Shown: positions 43,303 to 52,295, counted from the first letter of the stretch. The stretch: DNA of 53,108 nucleotides from Sphingobium wenxiniae (GCF_007830065.1 NZ_VLKK01000018.1:1-53108); one strand, 5' to 3'. Notes: generated by a model not told the origin, from the sequence alone. Made by a program: numbers and translations.

Positions 43303-43725
43303 TCAATTGCCTTGATGGGGTAAAAACTGGAGTGCTTCCAGGATGGGACATTCGGCAACGTCATCTCCAGTGCATCTGGCTAACGTGGTCGCCAGCGTCA
43401 CCTCTATCTTCTGCAAATCTGCAATGCGGCGGCGGACATCTTCAAGGTGGAGTTCGGTTCTCGCCATAACCTCCGCGCAGGTTTGTGCACCGGTATCGGT
43501 GAGCGACAACAATGACCGTATCTCATCCATTGCATAGCCAAGGTCGCGCGCGCGCAGGATGAACTGCAACCTTTGCACCAGTTCCGGCGAATAGACGCGG
43601 TAGCCGTTGGAACTGCGAGGCGGCCCCGGCAGCAATCCCACCTTCTCGTAATAGCGGATGGTTTCGAGATTGCAGCCTGTTTTCCGGGCAAGCTGGGCAC
43701 GCAAGATGCCGACCTGTTGCTCCAT
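43303..43725 (-). CDS. merR: Mercury-responsive MerR regulator
   Basis: A 140-residue MerR from ATG 43725 with AGAGG seven bases upstream; the frame extends to 43776 but that part crosses the promoter. N-terminal winged helix RAQLARKTGCNLETIRYYEK and RSSNGYRVYSPELVQRL. The dimer helix and metal site follow. Cys83 (AQTCAEV), Cys118 (LARCTGDDV) and Cys126 (AECPILEAL) match the three mercury ligands of MerR, although the last loop spans eight residues as in CueR rather than nine as in Tn501. Cys83 supports a divalent, mercury role, as does the merTPA operon it faces. It represses without Hg(II) and activates by untwisting the long promoter spacer. Confidence 0.93.
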   Translation of the reverse strand: MEQQVGILRAQLARKTGCNLETIRYYEKVGLLPGPPRSSNGYRVYSPELVQRLQFILRARDLGYAMDEIRSLLSLTDTGAQTCAEVMARTELHLEDVRRRIADLQKIEVTLATTLARCTGDDVAECPILEALQFLPHQGN

Positions 43726-43736
43726 GAAAATACCTC

Positions 43737-43767
43737 TTGAGTCTGTAGTGGCTACAGAGCCTACACT
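43737..43767 (+). promoter_or_regulatory. MerR-regulated mer promoter and operator
   Basis: TTGAGT (43737-43742) and TACACT (43762-43767) are separated by 19 bases, the overlong spacer typical of MerR-controlled promoters. The spacer begins with the perfect dyad CTGTAGTGGCTACAG (43743-43757), the expected MerR operator. It drives merT-merP-merA; the divergent merR start (43725) lies just to the left. Confidence 0.9.
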
Positions 43768-43801
43768 GCGAATCACTCAGTTGGAACAAGGGATTCAAGC
43801 C

Positions 43802-44197
43802 ATGGTCTCAACGCCGGAAGCGGGACAGCCAGCCCTCACCGAAAACCACGAGCCGAAGCAGGCAAACTGGGTTGCGGCGGGCGCATTGATCGGCGCGGGG
43901 CTCGCCTCGGCTTGCTGCGTCGTCCCGCTACTGTTGGTTATGCTCGGAATTTCCGGCGCGTGGATCGCCAACCTGACGGCGCTCGAACCTTACAAGCCCT
44001 ATGTCGCAGGCGTAACGCTCGCGCTGCTCGGCTACGGCTTCTGGCATGTCTATTTCAAGCCGAAACCGCCCTGTGAAGACGGTTCCTACTGCGCTCGTCC
44101 ACAATCGGCTTGGACCACCAAGGCGGTGCTGTGGCTGGGCCTTGCCGTCGCCATCCTGGCGCTCACCATCGACTGGTGGGCACCCTGGTTCTATTGA
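43802..44197 (+). CDS. merT: Mercuric ion transporter
   Basis: A 131-residue inner-membrane MerT with three helices. The first helix holds the vicinal pair Cys38-Cys39 (LASACCVVPLLLVML). The cytoplasmic-loop pair is in KPPCEDGSYC. A third helix ends TIDWWAPWF. It receives Hg(II) from MerP and hands it to MerA. ATG 43802 is used; the open frame starting at 43658 lies antisense to merR and crosses the promoter. MerT is followed 12 bases later by merP. Confidence 0.94.
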   Translation: MVSTPEAGQPALTENHEPKQANWVAAGALIGAGLASACCVVPLLLVMLGISGAWIANLTALEPYKPYVAGVTLALLGYGFWHVYFKPKPPCEDGSYCARPQSAWTTKAVLWLGLAVAILALTIDWWAPWFY

Positions 44198-44209
44198 AAG
44201 GAAATACCC

Positions 44210-44539
44210 ATGAAAAAGACAGTATGTATCGCTATGGCCGTGCTGGCTATGGCTGGCGGCGGGGTCGCCTATGCAGTTAGTGGCACGGCGCAAGATCGCC
44301 CCGCGGCTACCGCAACCGCTCAGAAGCAAACCACCTTTGCCATAGAGAACATGACCTGCGCCACCTGCCCGATCACCGTGAAGAAGGCGATGGAAGGCGT
44401 CGCCGGGGTAACGGCGGTCACGGTCGATTTCGCAGCCAAGACCGCGCGCGCAACCTATAACCCGCGCCGCACCAATGCTGCTGCGATTGCCGCTGCATCA
44501 ACCAACGCGGGTTATCCGGCGCGCGCTATTCAAAACTGA
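44210..44539 (+). CDS. merP: Periplasmic mercury-binding protein
   Basis: A 109-residue MerP. Signal peptide about 1-22 (MKKTVCIAMAVLAMAGGG ... AYA), a short linker, then the HMA fold with ENMTCATCPITVKKAM; the ligands are Cys50 and Cys53. The remainder (VAGVTAVTVDFAAKTARATY) is the usual ferredoxin-like fold. GAAAGGAAA precedes the ATG. It binds Hg(II) in the periplasm and passes it to MerT. It is somewhat longer than the classic 91 residues because of an extra linker after the signal. Confidence 0.94.
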   Translation: MKKTVCIAMAVLAMAGGGVAYAVSGTAQDRPAATATAQKQTTFAIENMTCATCPITVKKAMEGVAGVTAVTVDFAAKTARATYNPRRTNAAAIAAASTNAGYPARAIQN

Positions 44540-44576
44540 GCGGGGCGCCGCCAGCGCCTCAAGAAAGCGATAAGCA

Positions 44577-45995
44577 ATGAACGACTGTTGCAACCGCCCC
44601 GGGCAGGAAGGATTTGACGTGGCCGTCATCGGCGCGGGTTCTGCCGGGTTCTCCGCCGCGATCGCCGCTGCCGATCTGGGCGCGAAAGTGGCGCTCGTCG
44701 GTCACGGCACGATTGGCGGCACCTGTGTCAATGTTGGCTGCGTTCCTTCCAAGACGCTGATCCGCGCCGCCGAAGCGGTGCATGGTGGGCTTGCCGCCGC
44801 GCGCTTTCCCGGCCTTGGGGGCGCTGTCCAGATGGATGACTGGTCCGTATTGGCGGCGTCGAAGGACGATCTTGTCACGACGCTGCGCCAAAAAAAATAT
44901 GTCGATCTGCTGCCCGCCTATGACGGTGTGAGCTATATCGAGGGCAAGGCACGCTTTGCCGATGGTGCGCTGATTGTCGGCGATGCGCCCATGAAGGTCG
45001 GCAAGGTCATATTGGCGATGGGTGCGCACGCCGCCGTGCCGCCGATTCCGGGGATGGACAGCGTGCCCTACCTAACCAGCACATCGGCGCTGGCGCTGGA
45101 TCGCTTGCCCAAATCGCTGCTGGTGATCGGTGGCGGGGTGATCGGGGTAGAACTGGGACAGATGTTTTCGCGTCTGGGCGTTGATGTCACCATCTGCTGC
45201 CGAAGCCGCCTGCTCCCCGAAATGGACCCGGAAGTGAGTGCCGCGCTGAAAAACTATTTGGAAGCCGAGGGCGTGCGGGTTTGCGCAGGTGTCGGCTATC
45301 AGCGTATCGCCCAAACACAGAGCGGGGTCGAATTGACCTGCGAGGGGCATTGTGACACCGTCGCGGCGGAACAGGTGCTCATCGCCACCGGACGCCGACC
45401 CAATAGCGACGGGCTTGGGCTGGAGGAGCGCGGCATAGTGCTTGCCCGTAATGGTGGAATCGTCGTCGATGACCACCTCGAAACGTCGGTTCCAGGCATT
45501 TACGCGGCGGGCGATGTAACGGGACGGGACCAGTTCGTCTACATGGCCGCCTATGGCGCAAAACTGGCCGCGCGCAACGCGGTGACGGGCAACCAATACC
45601 GCTACGACAATTCCTCCATGCCATCCGTCGTCTTCACCGACCCGCAAGTCGCCAGCGCCGGCCTCACTGAAACGACAGCACGGGCGCAAGGCCTGGACAT
45701 CAAGGTTTCGCTGCTCCCGCTCGATGCTGTGCCAAGGGCACTGGCAGCACGCGATACGCGGGGTCTCATCAAACTGATTGCCGACAAGGCGAACGACCGT
45801 TTGCTGGGCGGCCAGATCATGGCACCCGAAGGCGCGGATTCGATCCAGACACTGGTGCTGGCGATCAAACACGGCATGACCACCCTGGAATTGGGTGCAA
45901 CGATATTTCCTTACCTGACCACTGTGGAAGGCCTCAAACTGGCGGCCCAAACGTTTGATAAGGATGTCGCCAAACTGTCTTGCTGCGCCGGGTGA
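44577..45995 (+). CDS. merA: Mercuric reductase
   Basis: A 472-residue MerA without the N-terminal HMA domain seen in Tn501. FAD-binding DVAVIGAGSAGFSAAIAAAD, redox disulfide Cys50/Cys55 in GGTCVNVGCVPSK, NAD(P)H motif VIGGGVIGVELGQMFSRLG, ATGRRPN and the FAD ribityl site GIYAAGDVTGRDQFVYMAAY. The C-terminal pair is Cys469-Cys470 in LSCCAG, which receives Hg(II) in the partner subunit. It reduces Hg(II) to volatile Hg(0) with NADPH. The start has AAGAAAGCGA before ATG 44577. The extra MNDCCNRPG start with Cys4-Cys5 may act as a short mercury-binding handle in place of the missing domain (inference). Confidence 0.95.
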   Translation: MNDCCNRPGQEGFDVAVIGAGSAGFSAAIAAADLGAKVALVGHGTIGGTCVNVGCVPSKTLIRAAEAVHGGLAAARFPGLGGAVQMDDWSVLAASKDDLVTTLRQKKYVDLLPAYDGVSYIEGKARFADGALIVGDAPMKVGKVILAMGAHAAVPPIPGMDSVPYLTSTSALALDRLPKSLLVIGGGVIGVELGQMFSRLGVDVTICCRSRLLPEMDPEVSAALKNYLEAEGVRVCAGVGYQRIAQTQSGVELTCEGHCDTVAAEQVLIATGRRPNSDGLGLEERGIVLARNGGIVVDDHLETSVPGIYAAGDVTGRDQFVYMAAYGAKLAARNAVTGNQYRYDNSSMPSVVFTDPQVASAGLTETTARAQGLDIKVSLLPLDAVPRALAARDTRGLIKLIADKANDRLLGGQIMAPEGADSIQTLVLAIKHGMTTLELGATIFPYLTTVEGLKLAAQTFDKDVAKLSCCAG

Positions 45996-46086
45996 TTGCT
46001 CGGGGATCAACCGGCAACGAATGGCCTCCCTCCAGTGCAAGCCGCTTTGGTGTCAATTTTGTTATTCGCCTCAGCGGGAGAGCAAA

Positions 46087-49056
46087 ATGGCACGACGCCG
46101 ACTTCTGACCGGAGACGAGCGCCGGCGCCTGTTCGATCCTCCTGTCCAAGAAACCGCGATCATTGGGCATTATACCCTTTCTGCGGAAGATGTTGAATTG
46201 GTTGGGCGCCGCTATGGTCCAGCAAATCGCCTCGGTCTGGCTGCACAAATCGCTTTGATGCGACATCCCGGCTTTGGTCTGCAACCCGAGATCGGGCTTC
46301 CCGACGTCATTCTTCAGTACCTCGCGGCACAGTTATTCGTCGATCCTTCCTCCTTCTCTGCATATGGTCAGCGCGCGCAAACCCGTACCGATCATGCCGA
46401 TCTCGTGGCGCGTTATCTTGGCATACGCCCGTTTCGACGCGGCGACCTGGCACTTGCCCTGAATCTTGCCGCGCAAGCCGCCGAGTATACAGACAGAGGT
46501 GAACCGATTGTTCGCGCCCTCATGGTTGGCCTGAAGGGTGAGCGGTTCATTCTTCCGTCAGGCGACACACTGGAACGCGCCGGTCTTGCTGGCCGGGCAC
46601 GCGCACGCAAAGCTGCCGCAGCCGCAATCGTCGAAGGCCTCAGCTCTGCTGAACTGACACGGCTAGACGAACTCGTAATCAACAACCCGGATTTCGGCAT
46701 GACACCGCTGGCGTGGTTGCGTAATTTCGAAGAAGCCCCGACTGCGGCCAATATCAATGGCTTGCTTGAGCGCCTGCGCTATGTTCGCGGCATAGGTATC
46801 CACCCGGTAGTTGGGGGCGCCATTCCGGAATTCCGCTTTGCCCAATTTGTCCGCGAGGGCGGCGTGGCACCGGCATTCCTGCTTTCGGATTACAGCGTCA
46901 ATCGCAGGCGGGCGACGTTGACGGCCGCAGTGATCGACCTTGAGGCCAGACTTGCCGATGCCGCGATCCAAATGTTTGACCGACTTATCGGCGGCATGTT
47001 CACGCGCGCGCGGCGTGGGCGCGAGCGTCGCTACCAAGATAGTATTCAGTCGGTGGGGCAACTCATGCGGCTGTTTGGCGCCACGATTACAGCACTTGAT
47101 GAGGCTGTCCAGAATGGCGGCGATCCGCTCGAATTGATTGACGAAGCGGTGGGCTGGCACCGGCTTGTTGCGGCAAAGGCCCAAGTAGATGCCCTTGCTG
47201 ATCTTGCCGGCGAGGACGCACTGGTAACGGCAACCGAGCGTTACGCCACGCTACGGCGTTTCAGCCCGGCATTTCTGGACGCCTTCACCTTCAAGGCGTC
47301 TGGAACAGGGACGGCACTGATCAAAGCCATCGATGTCATTCGCGATGCGAACACACGAAAGTCGCGCGACCTTCCCGATGGCGTTCCACTGCCATTCCCC
47401 AATCGGCAGTGGAAGCGTCTCATCACCGAAAGCGGCCGTATCGACCGCCGACGTTATGAAATTGCGATCATGGCAACCTTGCGTGATCGTTTGCGCGCCG
47501 GTGATGTATGGATCGAGGGAACCCGCAACTATCAGCGCTTCGATGCCTATTTGCTGGGTCGGCGCGACGCCGCCAAAGTGGCGGATGTGCTTCCGTTCGA
47601 TTCAAATGCTGCATCCTACCTCGCTGACCGGGCACGAAATCTTGACTGGCGGCTGCGCCGATTTGCCAAGCAGTTGAAAACAAACAAGCTTGAGGGAGTG
47701 TCGCTCGAACGAGACCGGCTCAAGCTTCAGCAAATGCCGCCTGTCACCCCACCGGAAGCTGAAGCCCTCGATCGCAAGCTCGATACCCTGCTTCCCCGCG
47801 TGCGCATCACCGAGCTGCTGCTTGAAGTCGCCGAACGCACTGGTTTTTTGAACGCATTCCGTGACCTGCGCTCAGGCAAGGAGCACGACAACCCCAGCAC
47901 GGTACTCGCCGCAATTCTGGCTGATGGCACCAACCTCGGGCTGGAGCGGATGGCCAATGCCAGCGAAGGCGTCAGCTATGCCCAACTCGCATGGACCCAC
48001 AACTGGTATCTTTCACCCGAGAACTATCAGGCCGCGCTGGCCATGATCATCTCAGCCCATCACGAATTACCCTTCGCGCGGCATTGGGGCGCTGGCACCA
48101 GTTCGTCGTCCGATGGCCAGTTCTTCCGGTCGGGGCGGAGCCGTTCAGGGGCGGCGGACGTCAATGCCAAATATGGCGCCGAACCTGGCGTGAAAATCTA
48201 TTCTCACCTTTCCGATCACTTCGCATCATTCGGATCACGGATCATGTCCGCGACGGCAGGTGAAGCGCCTTACGTGCTCGACGGGCTTGTCCTGGGCGCC
48301 GGCAACCTTCCGTTGCATGAGCACTATACCGATACCGGCGGCGCCACCGATCATGTTTTCGCACTCTGCCACCTACTCGGGTTCCGCTTCGCGCCCCGGC
48401 TGCGCGATATTGGCGACCGCAAGCTGGGTTCGATCGCTGCGCCATCGACATACAAGGGCATCGAAAATCTGATGGGCCGCACCATCAAAACGGCAGCGAT
48501 CGAGGCCGATTGGGATGACATCGTCAGGATTGTCGCCTCAATCAAGGATGGCACGGTGGCGCCGTCAGTAATCTTGCGAAAACTTGCCGCCTACAAACGC
48601 CAGAACAGGCTGGATTTTGCATTGGCTGAACTGGGCCGTATCGAGCGCACTTTGTTCACGCTCGATTGGCTTGAACAACCGGAACTGCGACGTGCCTGTC
48701 AGGCCGGTCTCAACAAAGGCGAGGCGAGGCACACGCTTGCCGCCGCCATCTATACCAACCGGCAGGGTCGGTTCACCGATCGCTCGCTGGAAAATCAGGA
48801 ATTTCGCGCATCTGGGCTGAACCTGCTGATTGCGGCGATTTCCTACTGGAACACGGTCTATCTCGACCGGGCCGCCCAGCACCTCAACGCTGTCGGCACG
48901 ACGTTCGATGCGGCACTGCTTGCGCACCTTTCTCCGATGGGCTGGGCGCACATCAGTCTGACCGGCGATTACCTCTGGGAGCAGGCCAGGCGACTTCCAG
49001 CAGGTGAATTCCACCCACTCAACGAGCCAATGGCGCGGTTGAAGCGTGTAGCGTAG
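46087..49056 (+). CDS. tnpA: Tn3-family transposase
   Basis: A 989-residue Tn3 transposase, full length. N-terminus MARRRLLTGDERRRLFDPPV from ATG 46087, with GGGAGA upstream; the longer open frame from 45955 reaches back into merA and is not used. The DUF4158 N-terminal region has LVGRRYGPANRLGLAAQIAL and LQPEIGLPDVILQYLAAQL. The catalytic DDE half has LERMANASEGVSYAQLAWTH (first D region further upstream in LADGTNLG), YSHLSDHFASFGSRI and the glutamate-containing C-terminal block. It ends LAHLSPMGWAHISLTGDYLW and LKRVA. It cuts at the 38-base terminal repeats and generates cointegrates for TnpR. No frameshift is seen, so it could still act on intact ends. Confidence 0.95.
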   Translation: MARRRLLTGDERRRLFDPPVQETAIIGHYTLSAEDVELVGRRYGPANRLGLAAQIALMRHPGFGLQPEIGLPDVILQYLAAQLFVDPSSFSAYGQRAQTRTDHADLVARYLGIRPFRRGDLALALNLAAQAAEYTDRGEPIVRALMVGLKGERFILPSGDTLERAGLAGRARARKAAAAAIVEGLSSAELTRLDELVINNPDFGMTPLAWLRNFEEAPTAANINGLLERLRYVRGIGIHPVVGGAIPEFRFAQFVREGGVAPAFLLSDYSVNRRRATLTAAVIDLEARLADAAIQMFDRLIGGMFTRARRGRERRYQDSIQSVGQLMRLFGATITALDEAVQNGGDPLELIDEAVGWHRLVAAKAQVDALADLAGEDALVTATERYATLRRFSPAFLDAFTFKASGTGTALIKAIDVIRDANTRKSRDLPDGVPLPFPNRQWKRLITESGRIDRRRYEIAIMATLRDRLRAGDVWIEGTRNYQRFDAYLLGRRDAAKVADVLPFDSNAASYLADRARNLDWRLRRFAKQLKTNKLEGVSLERDRLKLQQMPPVTPPEAEALDRKLDTLLPRVRITELLLEVAERTGFLNAFRDLRSGKEHDNPSTVLAAILADGTNLGLERMANASEGVSYAQLAWTHNWYLSPENYQAALAMIISAHHELPFARHWGAGTSSSSDGQFFRSGRSRSGAADVNAKYGAEPGVKIYSHLSDHFASFGSRIMSATAGEAPYVLDGLVLGAGNLPLHEHYTDTGGATDHVFALCHLLGFRFAPRLRDIGDRKLGSIAAPSTYKGIENLMGRTIKTAAIEADWDDIVRIVASIKDGTVAPSVILRKLAAYKRQNRLDFALAELGRIERTLFTLDWLEQPELRRACQAGLNKGEARHTLAAAIYTNRQGRFTDRSLENQEFRASGLNLLIAAISYWNTVYLDRAAQHLNAVGTTFDAALLAHLSPMGWAHISLTGDYLWEQARRLPAGEFHPLNEPMARLKRVA

Positions 49057-49085
49057 CCCATGTTCCGCTTATGTCCGAGAAATCG
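49048..49085. repeat. Right terminal inverted repeat of the Tn3 unit (inner half recognisable)
   Basis: The complement, read from outside to inside, ends CGGAACATGGGCTACGCTAC, matching the CGGAA...TACGCTAAG inner core of Tn3-family repeats and overlapping the last codons of tnpA. The outer end should be a GGGG run but reads CGATTTCTCG here, so it may be a variant repeat or may have been replaced during the IS3 rearrangement at its right. Confidence 0.65.
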
Positions 49086-49710
49086 TTGTCTGGCGAACAA
49101 ACCTTGAGGTGACGCCATATTGGCTGCCGCGGTCCGAATGATGAATGAGCCCTTGGGGCGGACGCCGCAGGACGAGGGCCTTGCGCAGCGCCGCCAGCGC
49201 GAGATCGCGGTGCAGCCGGTCGCCGACAGCCCAGCCGACGACGCGACGGGAGAACAGGTCGATGACCACGGCCAGATAGAGCCACCCCTCTCTGGTCCAG
49301 ACATACGAGATGTCGACGCCCCACTTCTGGTTGGGCGCGGTCACGGTGAAATCCTGGTCGATGATGTTCGGCGCGATCGGCCAGGCGTGTTCGCTGTCGG
49401 TCGTCCGTTTGAACCGGCGCTTCTGCCGGGCGCGCAGGCCGTTCTCGCGCATCAGCCGCGCCGTGCGACGCCGCCCGATGGCAAAGCCATCATCCTGCAA
49501 CTCGCGCGTCATGCGTGGACTGCCGTACGTGCCGTTCGACAGCGCGAACCCCGAGCGGACATGCGCCAGCATCACCATGTCGTCGCGCTGGCGCCGACTG
49601 GCCGGGCGATCCTTCCAGGCGAAATAGCCGCTCTGGCTGACGCCGAGTACCTGGCAGAGGCGGTGGACCGGGAAATCCTTTCTCGCCCGATCGATGAGCG
49701 TGAACTTCAT
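49069..49710 (-). pseudogene. IS3-family OrfB, truncated before the catalytic glutamate
   Basis: A 213-codon frame from MKFTLIDRARKDFPVHRLCQ. HTH_21 and rve domains are present: NGTYGSPRMTRELQDDGFAI, NQKWGVDISYVWTREGWLYL and IHHSDRGSQY give both aspartates. After that the frame reads GVTSRFVRQTTISRT and stops in flanking DNA. About 80 residues, including the GNCYDNA and catalytic glutamate block of the family, are missing. The start overlaps the orfA stop by four bases. It is inactive by itself. The similarity ends near 49115. Confidence 0.88.
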
Positions 49711-50046
49711 CGACTTCCCTCCCGGGCGAAAAAAGCGGTCGCCCGCTTCAGTATGTCACGCTCCTGCCGGAGGATCTCGTTCTCCCGCCGAAGCCGCTTC
49801 AACTCGGCAGCCATATCTGCCTGCGGCGCTTGACCGGGTGCCTCCACCAAACGATCCCGGCTGCGGCCGATCCAGCGCACCAGCGTCGATAGCCCGACAC
49901 CCAGATCCTCCGCTATCTCCCGTTGCGTGCGTCCACTGGTCGCCACCAGTCGGACCGCTTCCTCCTCGAATTCCTTCGTGAAACGTCGCTGCTTCGTCAT
50001 CGAGTTCGCCTTTCACCTCAAGGGAACTCTCCACTTTTCCGGGGCA
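49110..50046 (-). mobile_element. IS3-family element remnant, truncated at its transposase 3' end
   Basis: Holds orfA and a truncated orfB on the minus strand. The orfA-side end lies near 50046, reading TGCCCCGGAAAAGTGGAGAG on the minus strand, a usual IS3 left end. The other end is missing: orfB loses similarity after HHSDRGSQY near 49115 and abuts Tn3-derived DNA. The remnant truncates the SDR gene at 50047. Confidence 0.8.
49707..50000 (-). CDS. IS3-family OrfA (helix-turn-helix subunit) of the truncated element
   Basis: A 97-residue OrfA. RRFTKEFEEEAVRLVATSGR with TQREIAEDLGVGLSTLVRWI is the IS3-type helix-turn-helix. ELKRLRRENEILRQERDILK is the leucine zipper that ends ATAFFAREGSR. The gene is intact and overlaps the orfB start. 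It belongs to the remnant element and is unrelated in sequence to the orfA at 4619-5005. Free OrfA proteins of IS3 elements can act as inhibitors of transposition. Confidence 0.92.
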   Translation of the reverse strand: MTKQRRFTKEFEEEAVRLVATSGRTQREIAEDLGVGLSTLVRWIGRSRDRLVEAPGQAPQADMAAELKRLRRENEILRQERDILKRATAFFAREGSR

Positions 50047-50047
50047 A

Positions 50048-50710
50048 GTCCACGACAACTTGCGGGAGCTACAGACCGAAATTGACGAGCGGTTCAATGT
50101 GCCGTGCGAGATTATAGTGGCTGATCAACGTGAAATCGAGGGCAGGGAGAAAATCGCGGCTAAGGTTGCAGAATTGCAAGTAACAGCCGCTTTGTTGGTT
50201 GCCGGAATGACGAGCGTTGGTTCATTTGATGCAGGCCGTGCCGACACTTATGCCGAGGTAATTGAAACAAACATACTCGGTTTCACGGATTTGCTGGCTC
50301 GCCTGATTGCGATTTTCAGGGAGCAGCCGTTTGAATCCTCAGTAATCGCCGTGTCGAGCCTGGCGGGCGAAACATCCGTGCCCTTCCAAGCGGTCTACGG
50401 CGCGTCGAAAGCCTATGTGAGCACCCTCATGCGAGCGCTTTCCGTGGAGCTTGCCGGGACGGGAGTGAGTGTTGGGTCTTTTGCACCCGGTGGAATCGAC
50501 ACAGACATGGCTGCCCTCAGCGATTTGAAGTGGGGGAGGTTGGGTTTGATGGACGTTGACCGGTGCGCGGCCCATGCAGTCCACGTTCTGGTTTATCGGC
50601 AATCCTTCGCCATACCGGGGATGGGCAACCAGCTCACATATTTGGCGAGCAGGGTTCTACCTCGATCGTTGGTCAATCGGATTGCCGCCCTCCCATATCG
50701 GCGCCCGTAG
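50048..50710 (+). pseudogene. Short-chain dehydrogenase, 5' end lost to the IS3 remnant
   Basis: An SDR with its N-terminal Rossmann segment missing. The open frame begins at the IS border (VHDNLRELQTEIDERFNVPC) and continues through EVIETNILGFTDLLARLIAI, SSVIAVSSLAGETSVPFQAV, YGASKAYVSTLMRALSVELA (the S...Y...K triad) and GVSVGSFAPGGIDTDMAALS. The TGxxxGIG cofactor motif and about 40 residues in front of it are absent. TTG 50060 could begin a shorter product, but it could not bind NAD(P) properly. Family members of this kind (DltE/YqjQ-like) reduce ketones or aldehydes; the substrate is unknown. The normal 5' half is not in the window. Confidence 0.85.
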
Positions 50711-51056
50711 GGCGGCACCACATAAAAGGGGCAGGAAAGCCTGCGAATAGCATCTGCTGGCATCGTACCGGATTTGTTCGCCCTTAGCGTGCAGATACGT
50801 CACTTTCGTGTAGTCACCCCTTCTTGTTTCCTCTTCGAAATTGGACTGTGCTGATGAGTTTGAGCGATGGTGGCTTCGCTCATACACTACGCGCTACCAG
50901 GCCCCTGCCCGTTTCTTAGGCTTAACGTTGTAGCTCAAGACCCCGGGGGCTCAGCCTCCCTTCTCCGGTTCTTGCCGCTGCGCAAATCCCTCGATCTACC
51001 TGCCGCCGTCGTGTGGTCGCACGGCATCATCCAAAGACCTATTTAGGCCGTCATGA
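50711..51056. other. Gap between SDR remnant and integrase
   Basis: About 350 bases. No frame with real protein character was found on either strand, and no tRNA could be folded by eye. A CCCCGGGGG-type run lies near 50941. It probably contains the 3' flank of the integrase, and possibly an attachment site, but no repeat of it was found elsewhere in the window. Confidence 0.4.
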
Positions 51057-52295
51057 CTAGCCAATCTTCGCCATAAGGCGCCCCGCCGCCCCCTGCTCTG
51101 CCGCGAGATTGCGATTATAAGCGAGCGGCATCCGCGGCGACTTCCACCGCAGCGCGTCCATGATGCCGGCCAAATCCTCCCCGCTGGCGAACAGGTCCTG
51201 ATTGAGCCCGATCCGCGTCGAGTGCGCACTGATCCCCTTCAGCAACCGCGCCAGATCGTCCGCCGTCAAATCGGGCAGCGCGCCACGGTCGAACGCGCGG
51301 CCGATGATCGACCGAAAGATTGGTCCGATCGAGCCCGGGTGCAGCGCCACGGTGCCGATGTCATATTCGACGCGCGCCTTCACCGCCGGCTTGGACAGCG
51401 TCTTGCGCAGATCCCACGTCTCCCGGCCCGAGATGCTGTCGATCGGCCGACCGCGCACGGCTGCCCGCGCCTTGTAGCGCCGCACCTGCACCCGCCGGAA
51501 CAGCGGCCCTGTCGTGATCCCCGCCGCTTCGGTCCACGCCGCGATCGCCGCGACGGTGCGCGGGCTGAGGTAGGCGGTCGCCCCCTCCCCGTCTTGATCG
51601 CCCTTATGACGCAGAATCTGCAGCAGCCGCGCTTCGGGATCGATCGCCTCCTCAATATGCTCAATGGCGACCGCCACCAGTTCGGAGGCGCGCAGCCCGG
51701 TGTCATAAGCGGCCGATAGCAGCGCCCGATCACGCAGCCCCGGCAGATCCTCGCCACAACTCTCGAGCAGCGCGCGGATGTTGAGCCCCCGCGCCTTGTC
51801 GCGCTCGACGTCGCGCACCGGGCCCTTGAACCGCAGCGGCCGCGCCTGCTTCTGCGCAGCCCCCTTCTCGCGGCGCACCGTCTGGAGCCGCAGCTTCACC
51901 AGCGGCGCCGGCGTCGGATCCTTGAGCTCGAGCAGCTGGTGGATCTTGGCGATCGACGCCTTGTAGCGGGATAGCGAGGCCGGCCGGCTCCCCTTCCCGG
52001 CCCGCGCGTCGAGATAATCGGCCACGGTCTCGGGCGTGGCCGGCAGCGCGATCCGGTTGTTGCGCCTACACCACGCATCGAACGCCTCGACGTCGGACTT
52101 GAGCGCACGGATGCTATGGGGCGATGAAGCGGCCTGATAGGCGGCGATCAGGCCCTCGTTGACGGTGATGCGCTCGCCGGCGCGCATCTGCACGATCGTC
52201 CACGCAAGGTCGGCCGGCGCCCTGACGGCCGGCAGGACAGCCTCAGGCGGCGCTACGGGGATTTCTGGCCCTTCCCGGGCGGTTTCGGTGCTCAC
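51057..52295 (-). CDS. Site-specific tyrosine recombinase/integrase
   Basis: A 412-residue recombinase. The SAM-like DNA-binding domain (about 50-150) has HSIRALKSDVEAFDAWCRRN and SLSRYKASIAKIHQLLELKD. The catalytic domain follows with DTGLRASELVAVAIEHIEEA (first Arg), the Lys region in ILRHKGDQDGEGATAYLSPR, HSTRIGLNQDLFASGEDLAG (H-x-x-R) and a final LAYNRNLA holding the Tyr nucleophile; the usual second His/Trp is W in ALRWKSP. It is intact and of the type common on sphingomonad plasmids and integrative elements. An alanine/proline-rich leader spans the first 30 residues. It is divergent from the small gene at 52442. Confidence 0.92.
   Translation of the reverse strand: MSTETAREGPEIPVAPPEAVLPAVRAPADLAWTIVQMRAGERITVNEGLIAAYQAASSPHSIRALKSDVEAFDAWCRRNNRIALPATPETVADYLDARAGKGSRPASLSRYKASIAKIHQLLELKDPTPAPLVKLRLQTVRREKGAAQKQARPLRFKGPVRDVERDKARGLNIRALLESCGEDLPGLRDRALLSAAYDTGLRASELVAVAIEHIEEAIDPEARLLQILRHKGDQDGEGATAYLSPRTVAAIAAWTEAAGITTGPLFRRVQVRRYKARAAVRGRPIDSISGRETWDLRKTLSKPAVKARVEYDIGTVALHPGSIGPIFRSIIGRAFDRGALPDLTADDLARLLKGISAHSTRIGLNQDLFASGEDLAGIMDALRWKSPRMPLAYNRNLAAEQGAAGRLMAKIG

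Larger units (their letters stand above)
42571..49085. mobile_element. Tn3-family transposon unit carrying mercury resistance (left end not found)
   Basis: Contains tnpR (-), a res-like region, merR (-), merT, merP, merA and tnpA (+). The mer genes lie between tnpR and tnpA, whereas Tn21 and Tn501 keep tnpR and tnpA together. The right terminal repeat is partly visible at 49048-49085. No matching left repeat was found near 42571 or further left. So the unit is either truncated on the left or was built from two sources. Confidence 0.78.

Noticed and set aside
49061..49080. TGTTCCGCTTATGTCC as the lost end of the IS3 element
   Set aside because: It begins TG like an IS3 end, but it lies inside the Tn3 terminal repeat and orfB similarity already stops near 49115.
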